Assembly (NCBI RefSeq): GCF_014651835.1 | Contig: NZ_BMXQ01000001.1 | Location: 1,502,801 to 1,566,800, forward strand | Direction: 5' to 3' | Source of the DNA: Pigmentiphaga litoralis | GTDB taxonomy: Bacteria > Pseudomonadota > Gammaproteobacteria > Burkholderiales > Burkholderiaceae_B | DNA: 64,000 nucleotides | Shown: one piece after another, positions 17,171 through 26,056 of the stretch | Numbering within the stretch: the first letter of the stretch is position 1 | Layout: each line of letters begins with the position of its first letter | The notes under the pieces: generated by a model | What the model was told of the DNA's origin: nothing | Databases searched by the model: none | What the model saw: only the letters and a program-made list of their open reading frames with translations | Position numbers and translations under genes: made by a program

Positions 17171-17680
17171 ATGCCCGAAGCCCGCACCCTCAAGAAAGCC
17201 AAGGAAGACAAACGCGCCGGGAAGTCCGCCTCGACCCAGGCCGGTGAGTTCGTGAAGGAACAGATCGACAAGGTACGTGCCGGCAGTCATGGCGTGCGCT
17301 CGAGCAGGCAGGCCGTGGCGATCGGACTGTCGGAAGCGCGTCGGGCCGGTGTGAAGCTGGATCCGCCTGCCGAGAAATCGTCGAAGGCGTCGACGCGCAA
17401 GCACGCCGAAAAGGATCTGGAAGCCGGCAAGGCGCCCAGGAAAGCGCCGTCCAAGACCCGATCCGAAGCGACCAAGACCGCATTGAAGCGCGAGTCGAAG
17501 GAAGGCGCATCGACCAAGGCGCTGTCATCTCAGGCCAAGAAGGCGGCCAGCCAGCGCACGTCGGGCGACCGGTCGGCGGCGGCGAAAAAAGCCGCCGAGA
17601 CCAAGGGTGCGGCGGGCCGTTCCGCGGCGGCCAAGAAGGCGGCCGAAACGCGCGCCAGGAACCGCAAGGCGGCCAGCTGA
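17171..17680 (+). CDS. DUF6496-like lysine/alanine-rich basic protein
   Basis: Very basic protein of 169 residues. The first 60 residues (KEDKRAGKSASTQAGEFV ... RQAVAIGLSEARRAGV) match the pattern of DUF6496 proteins; the rest is Lys/Ala/Ser-rich with repeated AAAKKAAET units, reminiscent of histone-H1-like nucleoid proteins such as Bordetella BpH1. DNA binding is therefore plausible but unproven. GGAG six bases before ATG 17171 fixes the start, although the frame is open much further upstream. It is monocistronic. Confidence 0.8.
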   Translation: MPEARTLKKAKEDKRAGKSASTQAGEFVKEQIDKVRAGSHGVRSSRQAVAIGLSEARRAGVKLDPPAEKSSKASTRKHAEKDLEAGKAPRKAPSKTRSEATKTALKRESKEGASTKALSSQAKKAASQRTSGDRSAAAKKAAETKGAAGRSAAAKKAAETRARNRKAAS

Positions 17681-17823
17681 CGGCACCGCCCTGACCCACG
17701 CGAGCCAGCGCGGCGCGCGCGCCGCATCGCGCCGGCATTTCGTGCACGGGCCCGTTCCGCCGATAATGGCGGCTGCAAAGATTGCGGCATGCCGCTGCAA
17801 TCGTCCAAACGATCAAGGCTGGA

Positions 17824-18096
17824 ATGATGAAGTCAGGAATGGTGCTGGCGGGCGTGCTGCTCGTCGCGGCGGGATGCGCGTCGAACGATTACGTGTGGCG
17901 CAAGGAAGGCGTGAGCGCTAGCCGCGTCGACGCTGATCGCGCTGCGTGCCAGCAGGCATCGAACATGTCGCGCGGATCGTTCGAGGCGTCGAACCGGGGC
18001 CAGGTCGGGCCGGGTGTCGATGCGGCCATGCGCCGGTCTGACCAGAGCATGACGTGCATGCGCGACCGCGGCTATGAGCTGGTGCCTGCGCGCTAG
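17824..18096 (+). CDS. Small lipoprotein
   Basis: Envelope lipoprotein of 90 residues. The signal MMKSGMVLAGVLLVAAGC ends with a clear lipobox (LVAAGC), and +2 is Ala, which favours export to the outer membrane. The mature part has three more cysteines (AACQQ, TCMRD) that could pair. The C-terminal CMRDRGYELVPAR resembles the end of many small Burkholderiales lipoproteins of unknown role. The upstream frame starts at 17782, but the double ATG at 17824 begins the signal peptide. Confidence 0.82.
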   Translation: MMKSGMVLAGVLLVAAGCASNDYVWRKEGVSASRVDADRAACQQASNMSRGSFEASNRGQVGPGVDAAMRRSDQSMTCMRDRGYELVPAR

Positions 18097-18105
18097 TCGG
18101 ACGAA

Positions 18106-18161
18106 GACCGCAGGACGCCGACCGCAAGACGATGACCGCAGGACGGCGACCACAGGACGAC
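18106..18161. repeat. Four imperfect 14-bp tandem repeats
   Basis: Units GACCGCAGGACGCC, GACCGCAAGACGAT, GACCGCAGGACGGC and GACCACAGGACGAC follow one another without gaps immediately after the lipoprotein stop codon. The array is intergenic and could vary in copy number. Confidence 0.85.
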
Positions 18162-18176
18162 GGCCCGTCACACCTG

Positions 18177-18404
18177 TCAGTGCATCCACGGCCCGCCGTC
18201 GGGCACGATGACTACGCGCGACACGGACGAAATGGCGACGCGATATTCGTCCGCCGTCAGGGGCAGTCCGTGATCCGTCGCAAGCATGGCCATCCGGTCG
18301 GCCACATGGGCCGACGAGGCGGACAGAATCACGGTCACACGTTCGCGCAGGTCGGTATCGATCACCGCGCGTTCCAGCAGGGTCTTGAGATTGTCGGGGG
18401 GCAC
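18177..18404 (-). CDS. Small protein with Nif11-like pattern
   Basis: Predicted 75-residue protein starting at a GTG with AGGAAG upstream. The first 55 residues (LKTLLERAVIDTDLRERV ... HVADRMAMLATDHGLPLTADEY) follow the spacing of the Nif11 domain: helix, D-x-x-L-R, short loop, then an A-x-x-x-G-h-x-h-T-x-x-E helix. Nif11 domains occur in nitrogen-fixation proteins and as leader peptides of modified peptides. No maturation enzyme is nearby, so the call rests only on the pattern; it may be an unrelated small helical protein. Confidence 0.5.
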   Translation of the reverse strand: MPPDNLKTLLERAVIDTDLRERVTVILSASSAHVADRMAMLATDHGLPLTADEYRVAISSVSRVVIVPDGGPWMH

Positions 18405-18541
18405 CGTCGCTTCCTGGCTAAGGCAGTACGACAGATATTCTACGTATGCCCGCGAGCGTTGACTTGACTTCGTGTGTCATTCATCCGACATCCCGTCTCG
18501 GCGATGGATGAGGGAGGGATGACTGAGCCCTCAACACCGTA

Positions 18542-19333
18542 TCAGCGGGCGGTGCGCGCCGCAGCGCGCTCGCGATCGGCCCATGCCGTCAGGACTTCCG
18601 CGCCGGTCTCGGTCACCAGCACCGTGTGCTGGGCCTGCGCCGACAGCTCGCCATCCGACGTCACCACTTCGACCGCGTCACCCACGTTCTCGACGTCGGG
18701 CCCGCCTGCGTTCAGCATCGGCTCGATCGTGAACACCATGCCTTTTTTGAGCCACAGGCCCGAGCCCAGCCGCCCATGATGGGCGACCTCGGGTTCTTCG
18801 TGGTATCCGCGGCCGATGCCGTGGCCGCAATACTCCCGCACCACCGAAAAGCCTGCCGCCTTGGCCACGCGTTCGATGGCGTGACCGATATCGCCCAGCC
18901 GCGCGCCTTCGCGCACGATGGCAATCGCAGCCGCCAGGGCGGCCTCGGTCGCCGTCACGAGCCGCTTGGCGGCCGCGTCGGGCTTGCCAACCAGGAAGGT
19001 GCGCGTCGTGGCGCCGAACCAGCTGTTCTTGATCAGCGCGACTTCGATGCCGACGATATCACCGTCTCGCAGTACGTCTGTCTCGCTAGGCACGCCGTTC
19101 CAGACGACGCCGTTGATGGACGTGCCCAAGGTCCGCTCAAAGCCGCGATACCCTGCCTTGCCGGGCACGGCATTGAGCCGCGTCACGATGTAGTCGTGGG
19201 CGCGCTCATCCAGCTCCGCGGTCGAAACCCCCGGCACGACCAAAGGACGCAGCATGTCCAGCACCTCGGCCGCCAGCCGGCCGGCCAGGCGCATCTTTTC
19301 GATCTGTGCTTTCGTCTTGATATCGATGCTCAT
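18542..19333 (-). CDS. Type I methionine-aminopeptidase-like protein with degenerate metal site
   Basis: Pita-bread-fold protein of 263 residues, aligning end to end with E. coli MetAP (residue numbers below are E. coli). The fold motifs are intact: IEKMRLAGRLAAEVL, GHGIGRGYHEEP (His171, His178) and FTIEPM (Glu204). However, His79 is Asn (VVWNGVP for VVCHGIP), Asp97 is Glu (VGIEV for VNIDV), Asp108 is Ala (FGATTRTF for HGDTS) and Glu235 is Gln (AQHT for YEHT). Three of the five metal ligands are thus changed. It is probably not a normal housekeeping Map, which in this order lies next to rpsB. It may be inactive, regulatory or act on a different substrate. Confidence 0.88.
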   Translation of the reverse strand: MSIDIKTKAQIEKMRLAGRLAAEVLDMLRPLVVPGVSTAELDERAHDYIVTRLNAVPGKAGYRGFERTLGTSINGVVWNGVPSETDVLRDGDIVGIEVALIKNSWFGATTRTFLVGKPDAAAKRLVTATEAALAAAIAIVREGARLGDIGHAIERVAKAAGFSVVREYCGHGIGRGYHEEPEVAHHGRLGSGLWLKKGMVFTIEPMLNAGGPDVENVGDAVEVVTSDGELSAQAQHTVLVTETGAEVLTAWADRERAAARTAR

Positions 19334-19412
19334 GGCGTTCTCGGACTTGGGTTCATGTCAGGCTGGGGGCAGCCCCATTGCAGAAATGGGGCCCCATCTT
19401 TGCGGCTGAAAA

Positions 19413-19439
19413 CAAAACGGGCGCCTTATCGGCGCCCGT
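19413..19439 (-). terminator. Rho-independent terminator after first tRNA-Arg
   Basis: Reading on the minus strand, ACGGGCGCC pairs with GGCGCCCGT around a 5-base loop, followed by TTTTGTTTT. It lies 70 bases downstream of the tRNA-Arg gene at 19509-19585. Confidence 0.8.
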
Positions 19440-19508
19440 CTCGGTCAACGTTGCCGCGACTGGCGCAACGCTTGGTATTGCAGTAACTACAATGCTGACA
19501 ACAAATTC

Positions 19509-19585
19509 TGGTGCGCCCGGCAGGATTCGAACCCACGACCCCTTGGTTCGTAGCCAAGTACTCTATCCAACTGAGCTACGGGCGC
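19509..19585 (-). tRNA. tRNA-Arg (anticodon ACG)
   Basis: Cloverleaf of 77 bases including an encoded CCA end. The acceptor stem GCGCCCG pairs with CGGGCGC, the anticodon stem CTTGG/CCAAG closes loop CTACGAA with anticodon ACG, and the T-arm has GGGTTCGAATCC. The first base of the anticodon would be edited to inosine by TadA deaminase to read CGU/CGC/CGA. Confidence 0.97.
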
Positions 19586-19726
19586 TGTGTAGCGAGGCGT
19601 GTTTATAACACGGATATTGCGGCGACTTCAAATTCACCTAGTCGACCGGGCTTCCGGTTGCAAACCGCCCAACGCATACGCTAATACGTTTACTGACGCG
19701 TTCCGATTCGGTCGGGACGCTAAATC

Positions 19727-19761
19727 AAAACGGCCTGAAAGCGTTGGCTTTCAGACCGTTT
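19727..19761 (-). terminator. Rho-independent terminator after second tRNA-Arg
   Basis: Minus-strand hairpin with a long stem (AAACGG.CTGAAAGC paired with GCTTTCAG.CCGTTT, 4-base loop) followed by TTTTGATTT. It separates the two tRNA genes, so each must have its own promoter. Confidence 0.8.
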
Positions 19762-19791
19762 CAAGCCGGTGTTTGCACATCGACTTTGTTC

Positions 19792-19868
19792 TGGTGCGCC
19801 CGGCAGGATTCGAACCCACGACCCCTTGGTTCGTAGCCAAGTACTCTATCCAACTGAGCTACGGGCGC
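19792..19868 (-). tRNA. tRNA-Arg (anticodon ACG), second copy
   Basis: Same 77-base sequence as the tRNA at 19509-19585, including the encoded CCA. The flanks differ apart from a few bases at the 3' side, so the duplication is old or was homogenised by gene conversion. Confidence 0.97.
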
Positions 19869-19949
19869 TGCAAAGAAACGAAAGTATAGCAACAAAATCT
19901 GCTGTCGCGCAAATCAGTGCGTTTTTCGCATCGAGGGGCGCGCAAGCCC

Positions 19950-20672
19950 CTACCGGCCGCGGCGCGCCGTATCGCCTGGCGCCTGCGTGCCCACGGCGTC
20001 GAGCTTGGCTTGCTGCTCTTCCAGCGCGCGGATCTGCCGCTGCAGGGTCGTAAGTTGTTCGCGCGCCTGCTGGCGATCATTGGCCAGCGCGGCGGCTTCG
20101 GCACGGGCCTGGTCCTGGCGCGCGGCAACCTGCTGTTCCTGCTGACGCTGCACATTCAGGTCATTCTGCAACGCAGTCAGGCGGCTTTCATTGACCGATA
20201 TCAGCTTTTCGGTGCTGGCCCGTTCGGCGTCGAGCTTGATGCGGCGAATATCGACATCGGCCAGCTGCACGGTCTGGTCCACGAAGTTGCGATACAGCTG
20301 CTCGGCCTGCTGCTCGGACGTCGTCTTGACCACGCGCCAGAAGTTCTTCTGCTGGAACATGGCCACGTAGTACACGAGGTCTTCGGCGCGGAACAACAGG
20401 CTCGCGCCGTAGTTGCCGTTGTAGGTGGTGCGCAGCTCGTTCAGGCCGCGGGCCTGGATCAGGCCCTGCAATTCGGCGATCGTGCTGTTGGCGGCCGGGC
20501 TGTTGTCGGGTTGCGTTGGTGCGCTTTGCGATACCGGCGCGCCTTGCGCGACGACGGGACGGACGGTGGACCCGGAGGACATGATGCCCTGCGCCGCGGC
20601 TCCCGCCGACATGCCCGACATCAGCACGGCGATGCCCACGCGTTGGATCATGCTGCGGCTTTTGAGTGTCAT
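19950..20672 (-). CDS. DUF2968 family exported coiled-coil protein
   Basis: Exported protein of 240 residues. After a signal peptide (MIQRVGIAVLMSGMSAGAAAQ) comes the DUF2968 core with ELQGLIQARGLNELRTTYNG and YYVAMFQQKNFWRVVKT, then a long coiled coil (about residues 140-225) rich in Gln, Arg and Leu. The family is typical of Burkholderiales and has no assigned function. The frame is open to 20726, but the ATG at 20672 gives the expected start. It lies just downstream of the sigma-54 activator but is separated by 93 bases and probably has its own promoter. Confidence 0.85.
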   Translation of the reverse strand: MTLKSRSMIQRVGIAVLMSGMSAGAAAQGIMSSGSTVRPVVAQGAPVSQSAPTQPDNSPAANSTIAELQGLIQARGLNELRTTYNGNYGASLLFRAEDLVYYVAMFQQKNFWRVVKTTSEQQAEQLYRNFVDQTVQLADVDIRRIKLDAERASTEKLISVNESRLTALQNDLNVQRQQEQQVAARQDQARAEAAALANDRQQAREQLTTLQRQIRALEEQQAKLDAVGTQAPGDTARRGR

Positions 20673-20765
20673 TCCAGCCTTCCTTGCTTGTGATTGTCTG
20701 AGGCTTGCGATCATCGTACTAACCATGTAATGGACGGCGCCCCGAGGCGCCGCGAGTGTTTGGGT

Positions 20766-22163
20766 TCAATCGAATTCTCCGGCGACCTCGGCCTCCTGGC
20801 CGACGATCTGATACTTGCGCATCTTTTCCCACAGCACCTTGCGGCTGATGCCGAGGAAGGAAGCGGTGTCCTGCCGGCGCCAGCCATTGGCATCCAGGGC
20901 CACGACGATCCGGTTGCGCTCGGCAATGTCCTGCGGATTGCGCTCGCTGGCCGGCGTCATGCGGTCGGCGCGGTCTTCCAGCGACGAGAAAATGCGGCCG
21001 ATGCGCGCCCGGTCCCAGGCACGGAACTGCCGCACGGTAATGCCGACGCGCTCGGCAATGTTGCGCAATTCGCGGATGTTTCCGGTGAACCGGGTCTGCG
21101 CGATCATCGTGGCCAGCCAGTCCGGCACGTCCACGTCCTGGTCCGGAAGAATCTGGCCCAGAAAGGCTTTGAAGATCGCGATCTTGTCGATGGCGCCCCG
21201 CTCTTCCAGGCTTGGCACCATCAGTTCGATCACGGCCAGCCGGTAGTACAAGTCGGCGCGGAACAGTTCCTGCCGCACCAGGTCGCGCAAGGGCCGGTTG
21301 GTGGCGGCCACCAGGCGGAAATTGACCGGGATCTCATTCGTGGACCCCAGGCGCGTCACCATGTTCTGTTCAAGCACGCGCAGCAGCTTGACCTGCTGGT
21401 ACAGCGGCAGGTCGCCGATTTCATCCAGGAACAAGGTGCCTTCGTGGGCCTGCTCGAAATAGCCCTTGTGCGCGAACGCGGCGCCGGTGAAGGCGCCCTT
21501 GGCATGGCCAAAGAAATGCGACTCGAACAGGCCATCGGGGATTGCGCCGCAGTTGACTGCAACGAAAGGACCGCGGCCATAGCGCCGGTGGCGCTCGTGC
21601 AGCAGCCGCGCGACGCGTTCCTTGCCGGTACCGGTTTCGCCGCGAATCAGCACGTTTGAATCGCAGTCGGCAAACGCATCGACCTCGGCCAGGAACAACT
21701 GCATGCAGGCAGATGAGGCGATCAGCGGGTCGGCCGCGGGCGCCGGGCGCGTGCTTTCCCGCACGACCCCGGCCAGTTTGAAGACCAGGGCACGCAGTTC
21801 CGCAGGCGTGAAGTCGGGCGTCAGAATGTTGGAATATTCCGGGGGATAGACGCTCGGGTCATTGCCCCGCGACTCGGCCGCGACCCAGATCACGGGCATG
21901 CCATGGCGCGCCTGCCAGTCGCGCGCATTGAAACTCGGCCGCTCGATCACGGTGACCGAAATCACGGCGATCGACGTGCGGGCCTGCAACATGTCGCTCG
22001 ACACGGCAATTGCGTCCGCGCGGATCACGTCGACATTCAACGCAGCCAGGGCGCGCGCGACCCGCTCGGCAATATCCGATCTGCCTTCCCATACATAGAC
22101 GTCCAGGTCGTCCTGTTGCGCTCGGTGGTTTTTCATGATGCTGCGCGCGTTCTCCTGGTCCAT
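20766..22163 (-). CDS. Sigma-54-dependent Fis-family transcriptional activator
   Basis: Bacterial enhancer-binding protein of 465 residues. Residues 15-130 form a diverged receiver-like domain without the full acidic pocket. The AAA+ domain follows, with Walker A GETGTGKE near 177, the RpoN-contact loop GAFTGA near 224 and Walker [11 protein letters not shown] Fis-type HTH ([32 protein letters not shown]) ends the protein. It is 13 bases behind tadG and so the last gene of the pilus operon; relatives at this place are candidate regulators of the Tad locus. I found no convincing -24/-12 promoter upstream of flp by eye. Confidence 0.93.
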   Translation of the reverse strand: MDQENARSIMKNHRAQQDDLDVYVWEGRSDIAERVARALAALNVDVIRADAIAVSSDMLQARTSIAVISVTVIERPSFNARDWQARHGMPVIWVAAESRGNDPSVYPPEYSNILTPDFTPAELRALVFKLAGVVRESTRPAPAADPLIASSACMQLFLAEVDAFADCDSNVLIRGETGTGKERVARLLHERHRRYGRGPFVAVNCGAIPDGLFESHFFGHAKGAFTGAAFAHKGYFEQAHEGTLFLDEIGDLPLYQQVKLLRVLEQNMVTRLGSTNEIPVNFRLVAATNRPLRDLVRQELFRADLYYRLAVIELMVPSLEERGAIDKIAIFKAFLGQILPDQDVDVPDWLATMIAQTRFTGNIRELRNIAERVGITVRQFRAWDRARIGRIFSSLEDRADRMTPASERNPQDIAERNRIVVALDANGWRRQDTASFLGISRKVLWEKMRKYQIVGQEAEVAGEFD

Positions 22164-22176
22164 GCACCGGCGGTCA

Positions 22177-24330
22177 TCAATAGACCAGCCGGGCGTTGCT
22201 GCAGCTCAACGACATCAGCTTGACGTCGGTCACGCCAAGGTCGATGCCGAGCACGTTGAGCAATACATTTGACAGTGCACTGCCCACCGCGTTGAGCGTC
22301 GGCTTGAGCAGTTCGATGGCGGGTTTGAGCAGCGCCTGCAGCAAGTTCTGCTGGGTCGTGCTGCCGGTGCCGCCCAACAGTCCGGACACCAGGTCACCCA
22401 CGCCGGTCAGCAGACCGGGGATGACGCCGTTGCTCGCGGTGGTCTGCAGGCTGGCGATCAAGGCATTGCGTTTGCAGGTGTTGTCGCAGCTGCCGATCAG
22501 GGGCGTGACCTGCGCCTTCCACACGTCCGGCATCGCGCAGGTCAGCACGCCGATCAGGCACGGGCGGCCCCAGGTCACGCCGTCGGCGATCATGCGTGCC
22601 GCGATGGTGGTCGCGTTGTAGCCGTATCGGGTCAGGTATCTGTCGGCGACGTCGGCCGCCGTGGCGGGCGTCATTCCGGCGATCGATCCACCGGTGCCGG
22701 CCGACGAAGGTTGCGCAAGGATCAGACCCAAGGTCTGGTTGATCAGTGACGACACCGTGTCGCCGATTGCCAGCGGGTTGCCTCCGGTGGATCGGGTCTG
22801 ACCCACCGACAGCGTGACCGGTGTCGTCGGTGTGGTCAGCGGGTTGACGTGCACCTGACCCGATAGCAGATTCAGGTTTAGCACCTTGGCGATCGTCTGG
22901 TCCTGCAGACCGGTGTCACAGACATCCTTGGTCGAGAACAGCGTGGATTCGTTGACCTTGCCCACACAGGCCTTGAGCAGCGACGAATCCACGGCGATCG
23001 TGGCCGCGGGCGGCGACGCGCCGCAGTTCATGTCGGTCAGGGTCCCCATGGCGCTCACCACATCGATCACGATGGGAAGGTCGATGGTCGTGCCCAGCAG
23101 GCTGAGCAGGCTGCTTGCCAGCCCGCTCCCGTTGGTGGTGACGTGGGTATAAAGGCGCACCTGCGACGTATAGGCCTTGGTGCCCACCCCGCCAATACCG
23201 ATCGACGGGGGCTCGACGATGCCGAGCTTGGCGGTCGCGGTAATGCCGGCGATGCTGCCGACACTGATGGTGGTGGCGACACCGCGTTGCGACGACGCGG
23301 CGCCGACGGCCGCCGTGACCAGATCGAGCGCGCTGACCTGCGCATTGAGGGCCGACGCCACAGTGGCGCCCGGCGCAATGATCTTTGCAAACAAGCCGCC
23401 CACCGCATCGGTCGAGCCAAGCTGGACCATCAACGAGGGCACCGACAACGCCGTCTGAACGGCATTGGTGACCGCCACGTTGGCGCTTGCCAGGCCGTTC
23501 TGTCCCCCAACGGTGGTGATGGCGTTGAGCAGCGTCCCGAGCTGCACCTGGCGGCCGGCCAGCAAGGTGTTCAGTTCCGCCACGCCCAGGTCGGCGCTGA
23601 TCGGAATGCCCAATGCCTGCAGCAGGCCGCTGGGCGTGACCTTGACCTGCGCCAGGCCGTTGTAGCCAAGCAGTTCGGACGCGCTGACATTCGCGCCGAC
23701 GAGCCGGAGCACGGCGCCCAGAGGCGTCTGCGCCGGATTGATCGCGGAAATCTTTGAGCCGACCGAGAAGGTTGCAAGCGGCGCGTCGCGGATCGCGATG
23801 GCCTGCACGCTGACGGTACGCGTCCCCATGAAGGAAAAGAACATGGGCACTTCTTGCGTGAAGGCGACCTTCACGGCATTGAAGTCGGCGCCCGTGACGG
23901 GCGTGCCGAAATAGCTGCGCACCCAGTTGCCGTCGTAGCGCTCGGTGGGCGTTGCCTCGCTGGCGACCGTGGTGCTGGCGGCCGGCGCGGCGGGGTCCCA
24001 ACGCCCGCACATGACCGGATTCTGGCTGGACGGCAGCGTCATCGAATACCGACTCATATTCAGGTTTGCGTTACCGGTCGCAGCGGCGATGGCCGGTCCG
24101 CAATTGCGCTTGTCGATGCGCTGCGCGCCGGCCAATGCAGACAGGTCCGCCACCTTCTGCATCTCGCGCTTCATGTAGAACAGGTAACCCAGGTCGGCCG
24201 AGGCCAGCAGGGTCACCGATACCAGCAGCGCGCCCGCGGTCGCCACCAGCACCGAGCCGCGCTGGCGGTCGCCGCCCCTGGCAAGGGGGCGCGATGCACG
24301 GAGCTTGAGGAAGGCGCGCGTTGCGGTCAT
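22177..24330 (-). CDS. tadG: TadG-like pilus assembly protein
   Basis: Minor pseudopilin-like protein of 717 residues. The N-terminus has the TadE/G pattern: [20 protein letters not shown] with a membrane helix at about residues 25-45, then [20 protein letters not shown]. The large remainder is a predicted periplasmic domain rich in Ala, Val and Thr, with several cysteines near the C-terminus (CDNTCK, SLSC). The frame is open to 24855, but the ATG at 24330, seven bases after the DUF3613-like gene, gives the proper N-terminus. The size is larger than classical TadG (about 550 residues). It is thought to act in pilus anchoring or assembly. Confidence 0.85.
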   Translation of the reverse strand: MTATRAFLKLRASRPLARGGDRQRGSVLVATAGALLVSVTLLASADLGYLFYMKREMQKVADLSALAGAQRIDKRNCGPAIAAATGNANLNMSRYSMTLPSSQNPVMCGRWDPAAPAASTTVASEATPTERYDGNWVRSYFGTPVTGADFNAVKVAFTQEVPMFFSFMGTRTVSVQAIAIRDAPLATFSVGSKISAINPAQTPLGAVLRLVGANVSASELLGYNGLAQVKVTPSGLLQALGIPISADLGVAELNTLLAGRQVQLGTLLNAITTVGGQNGLASANVAVTNAVQTALSVPSLMVQLGSTDAVGGLFAKIIAPGATVASALNAQVSALDLVTAAVGAASSQRGVATTISVGSIAGITATAKLGIVEPPSIGIGGVGTKAYTSQVRLYTHVTTNGSGLASSLLSLLGTTIDLPIVIDVVSAMGTLTDMNCGASPPAATIAVDSSLLKACVGKVNESTLFSTKDVCDTGLQDQTIAKVLNLNLLSGQVHVNPLTTPTTPVTLSVGQTRSTGGNPLAIGDTVSSLINQTLGLILAQPSSAGTGGSIAGMTPATAADVADRYLTRYGYNATTIAARMIADGVTWGRPCLIGVLTCAMPDVWKAQVTPLIGSCDNTCKRNALIASLQTTASNGVIPGLLTGVGDLVSGLLGGTGSTTQQNLLQALLKPAIELLKPTLNAVGSALSNVLLNVLGIDLGVTDVKLMSLSCSNARLVY

Positions 24331-24337
24331 GGCGATC

Positions 24338-25018
24338 TCAATTCTTGGGCGACGAGTTCGTCGGGTAGAACTCGGGAATGGGTTGCCGGAAGCTCTGGAC
24401 GTAGCGATCCCAACTGGCGCGCGTGGTGGCGCCCAGGGTGGGGAGCGCCGGGCCGGCATAGCGGCCTTCGGCCTGCATGGCGAGGGCGCTGCGGCTGACA
24501 TCGCCCACATTGGGTTTGCCGGTGATGGCGGGCTGAGGCGCAGGGGCAGCCGGCGCAGCTGTCGCCACGGCCGCGGCAGGCCGCGCCGCTGCGGCTGCCG
24601 CTTGCGCAGGCGCCGCGGGCTGCGGCGGAGCGGACGTGGTCGCCTGCGGCGCAGCGGGGTTTGGCAGCTGACGTACGACCGTCGGCGCCGCGGAGGGTGT
24701 CGGCGCCGGTTGCTGTGCCTGTTGCTGTGCCAGTTGCTGCGCGCGCTGCCGCGCGGCCTGTTCCGCGGCTTGCCGTTGCACCGACTGCTCCTGCAGTGCG
24801 CGTTCACGGCCGGCGACGGCTTCGGACTGCTGGCGCGCGGTCGCCGCATCGACATCCTGCTGCCCGTCGGTCTGCATCATCGTTCCCATGACGGGCCCGT
24901 TCTGCGCGTGCGCCATCAGCGGCGCGGCAAGCGTCAATGCCACGGGCAGGGCGAGCGCCAGGCGGTTCATCAGTGTGCTGCGGGTCAAGGTCATGGCCGT
25001 CATTCCGTTCGTCATCAA
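24338..25018 (-). CDS. DUF3613-like exported protein of the Tad locus
   Basis: Exported protein of 226 residues or fewer. Starts at 25018, 24994 or 24970 are all in frame; the signal peptide begins at MNRLALALPVALTLAAPLMAHA. A Gln/Ala-rich coiled-coil stretch and an Ala/Pro linker lead to a C-terminal block (VGDVSRSALAMQAEGR ... YVQSFRQPIPEFYPT) that matches the DUF3613 pattern seen between tadD and tadG in other Burkholderiales loci. Its role in the pilus is unknown; a periplasmic accessory to TadD/TadG is the simplest idea. Confidence 0.78.
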   Translation of the reverse strand: MMTNGMTAMTLTRSTLMNRLALALPVALTLAAPLMAHAQNGPVMGTMMQTDGQQDVDAATARQQSEAVAGRERALQEQSVQRQAAEQAARQRAQQLAQQQAQQPAPTPSAAPTVVRQLPNPAAPQATTSAPPQPAAPAQAAAAAARPAAAVATAAPAAPAPQPAITGKPNVGDVSRSALAMQAEGRYAGPALPTLGATTRASWDRYVQSFRQPIPEFYPTNSSPKN

Positions 25019-25060
25019 GGCTAAATAAGGCGTGCGTCAGTCCAGGGTCGGCACGGTCGG

Positions 25061-26056
25061 CTAAGGCGTGGAAAAACGGTCCAGCAGGGATTGCATCGGT
25101 GCTTCAGGCGGCAATGACCGGTCGGGCGCTGGTGCCGGTGCGCGGGTACCCCCCGCATCGGCGCCGTTCATCGACGGCGCGGGCCCGACGGATGCCGGGG
25201 CGGCGACGCGCGGCGTCGGGCTCGTACCGGCGTCGGCCGGAATGCGCGCATCACGGACGGGACCCGGCGTCTGCGACATCGACGGCGCCGCAGTCGCCAT
25301 CGCCATCGCAGGCGTGGCCCGCGCCGGCTCCGACGCACGCAGGTTCGTTGCCAGGCGGCGCACGGCGGCACGTGTGGCCACGGGCATCTCCGCCTTGTCC
25401 ATGACGGCCTCCGCCCTGCCCTCATCCCCTGCGACCAGCAGGTACAAGGCCAGATTGCCAACGATCTTCGGGTTCGTGGGTGCAAGCTCGGCAGCTTGCG
25501 CGATCGACAGGCGCGCCGAGGCCATGTCGCCCTGGCGCAGCAGTGCGTACCCGAGGTCACTGACGATCAGCGCATTGGTCGGATCGCGCCGCGCCGCATC
25601 GCGCAGTGCGGCAACCGCGCCGGCAAAATCGCCACGCGCGCCGGCAACCAGCCCCAGTCCTTGCGACGCGGCCGCAGCCACCGACGAGACCTGCAGCTTG
25701 CGATAGAGCGCTTCTGCCTGCGCCGCCTGACCGGACTCGCGCAGGCCGTGCGCGCGCAGCAGCTCGACATCCGGCGCCACGCCATACTTCTGCTCGAACG
25801 CATCCACGTGCGCGAGCGAGGCAAAGTACAGCCCCTTGCCCTGCATCTCGCGAATCATCGACAAGTACATGCCCCGGTTGTCGGCCACCGGATCCTGATT
25901 GGCGACCTGCTGGCGCATGACCGCTTCTTCATTGATCTGCCGCTGGCTCATGCCAAAGCCGTTCGGCGTCGTGCAACCGGCGATCAGCAGAGCGCCGCCC
26001 GCCGCGATCAAGGTGGCCAGGCCCCTGCGGCAACGCAATGTGGTGTCGTGTGTCAT
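25061..26056 (-). CDS. tadD: TadD-like TPR lipoprotein
   Basis: Pilotin-like lipoprotein of 331 residues. The lipobox is ALLIAGC near residue 28. TPR repeats span about residues 100-235 (QAAQAEALYRKLQ, NALIVSDLGYALLRQGD, NPKIVGNLALYLLVAGDE). The last 90 residues are Pro/Ala-rich and low-complexity. In Tad systems TadD is needed for outer-membrane secretin assembly. The start at 26056 overlaps the tadC stop by one base. Confidence 0.88.
   Translation of the reverse strand: MTHDTTLRCRRGLATLIAAGGALLIAGCTTPNGFGMSQRQINEEAVMRQQVANQDPVADNRGMYLSMIREMQGKGLYFASLAHVDAFEQKYGVAPDVELLRAHGLRESGQAAQAEALYRKLQVSSVAAAASQGLGLVAGARGDFAGAVAALRDAARRDPTNALIVSDLGYALLRQGDMASARLSIAQAAELAPTNPKIVGNLALYLLVAGDEGRAEAVMDKAEMPVATRAAVRRLATNLRASEPARATPAMAMATAAPSMSQTPGPVRDARIPADAGTSPTPRVAAPASVGPAPSMNGADAGGTRAPAPAPDRSLPPEAPMQSLLDRFSTP

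Noticed and set aside
19509-19868. Possible integration (att) site from duplicated tRNA-Arg
   Set aside because: The full tRNA is duplicated, both copies are intact, and no integrase or island lies between them (206 bases).
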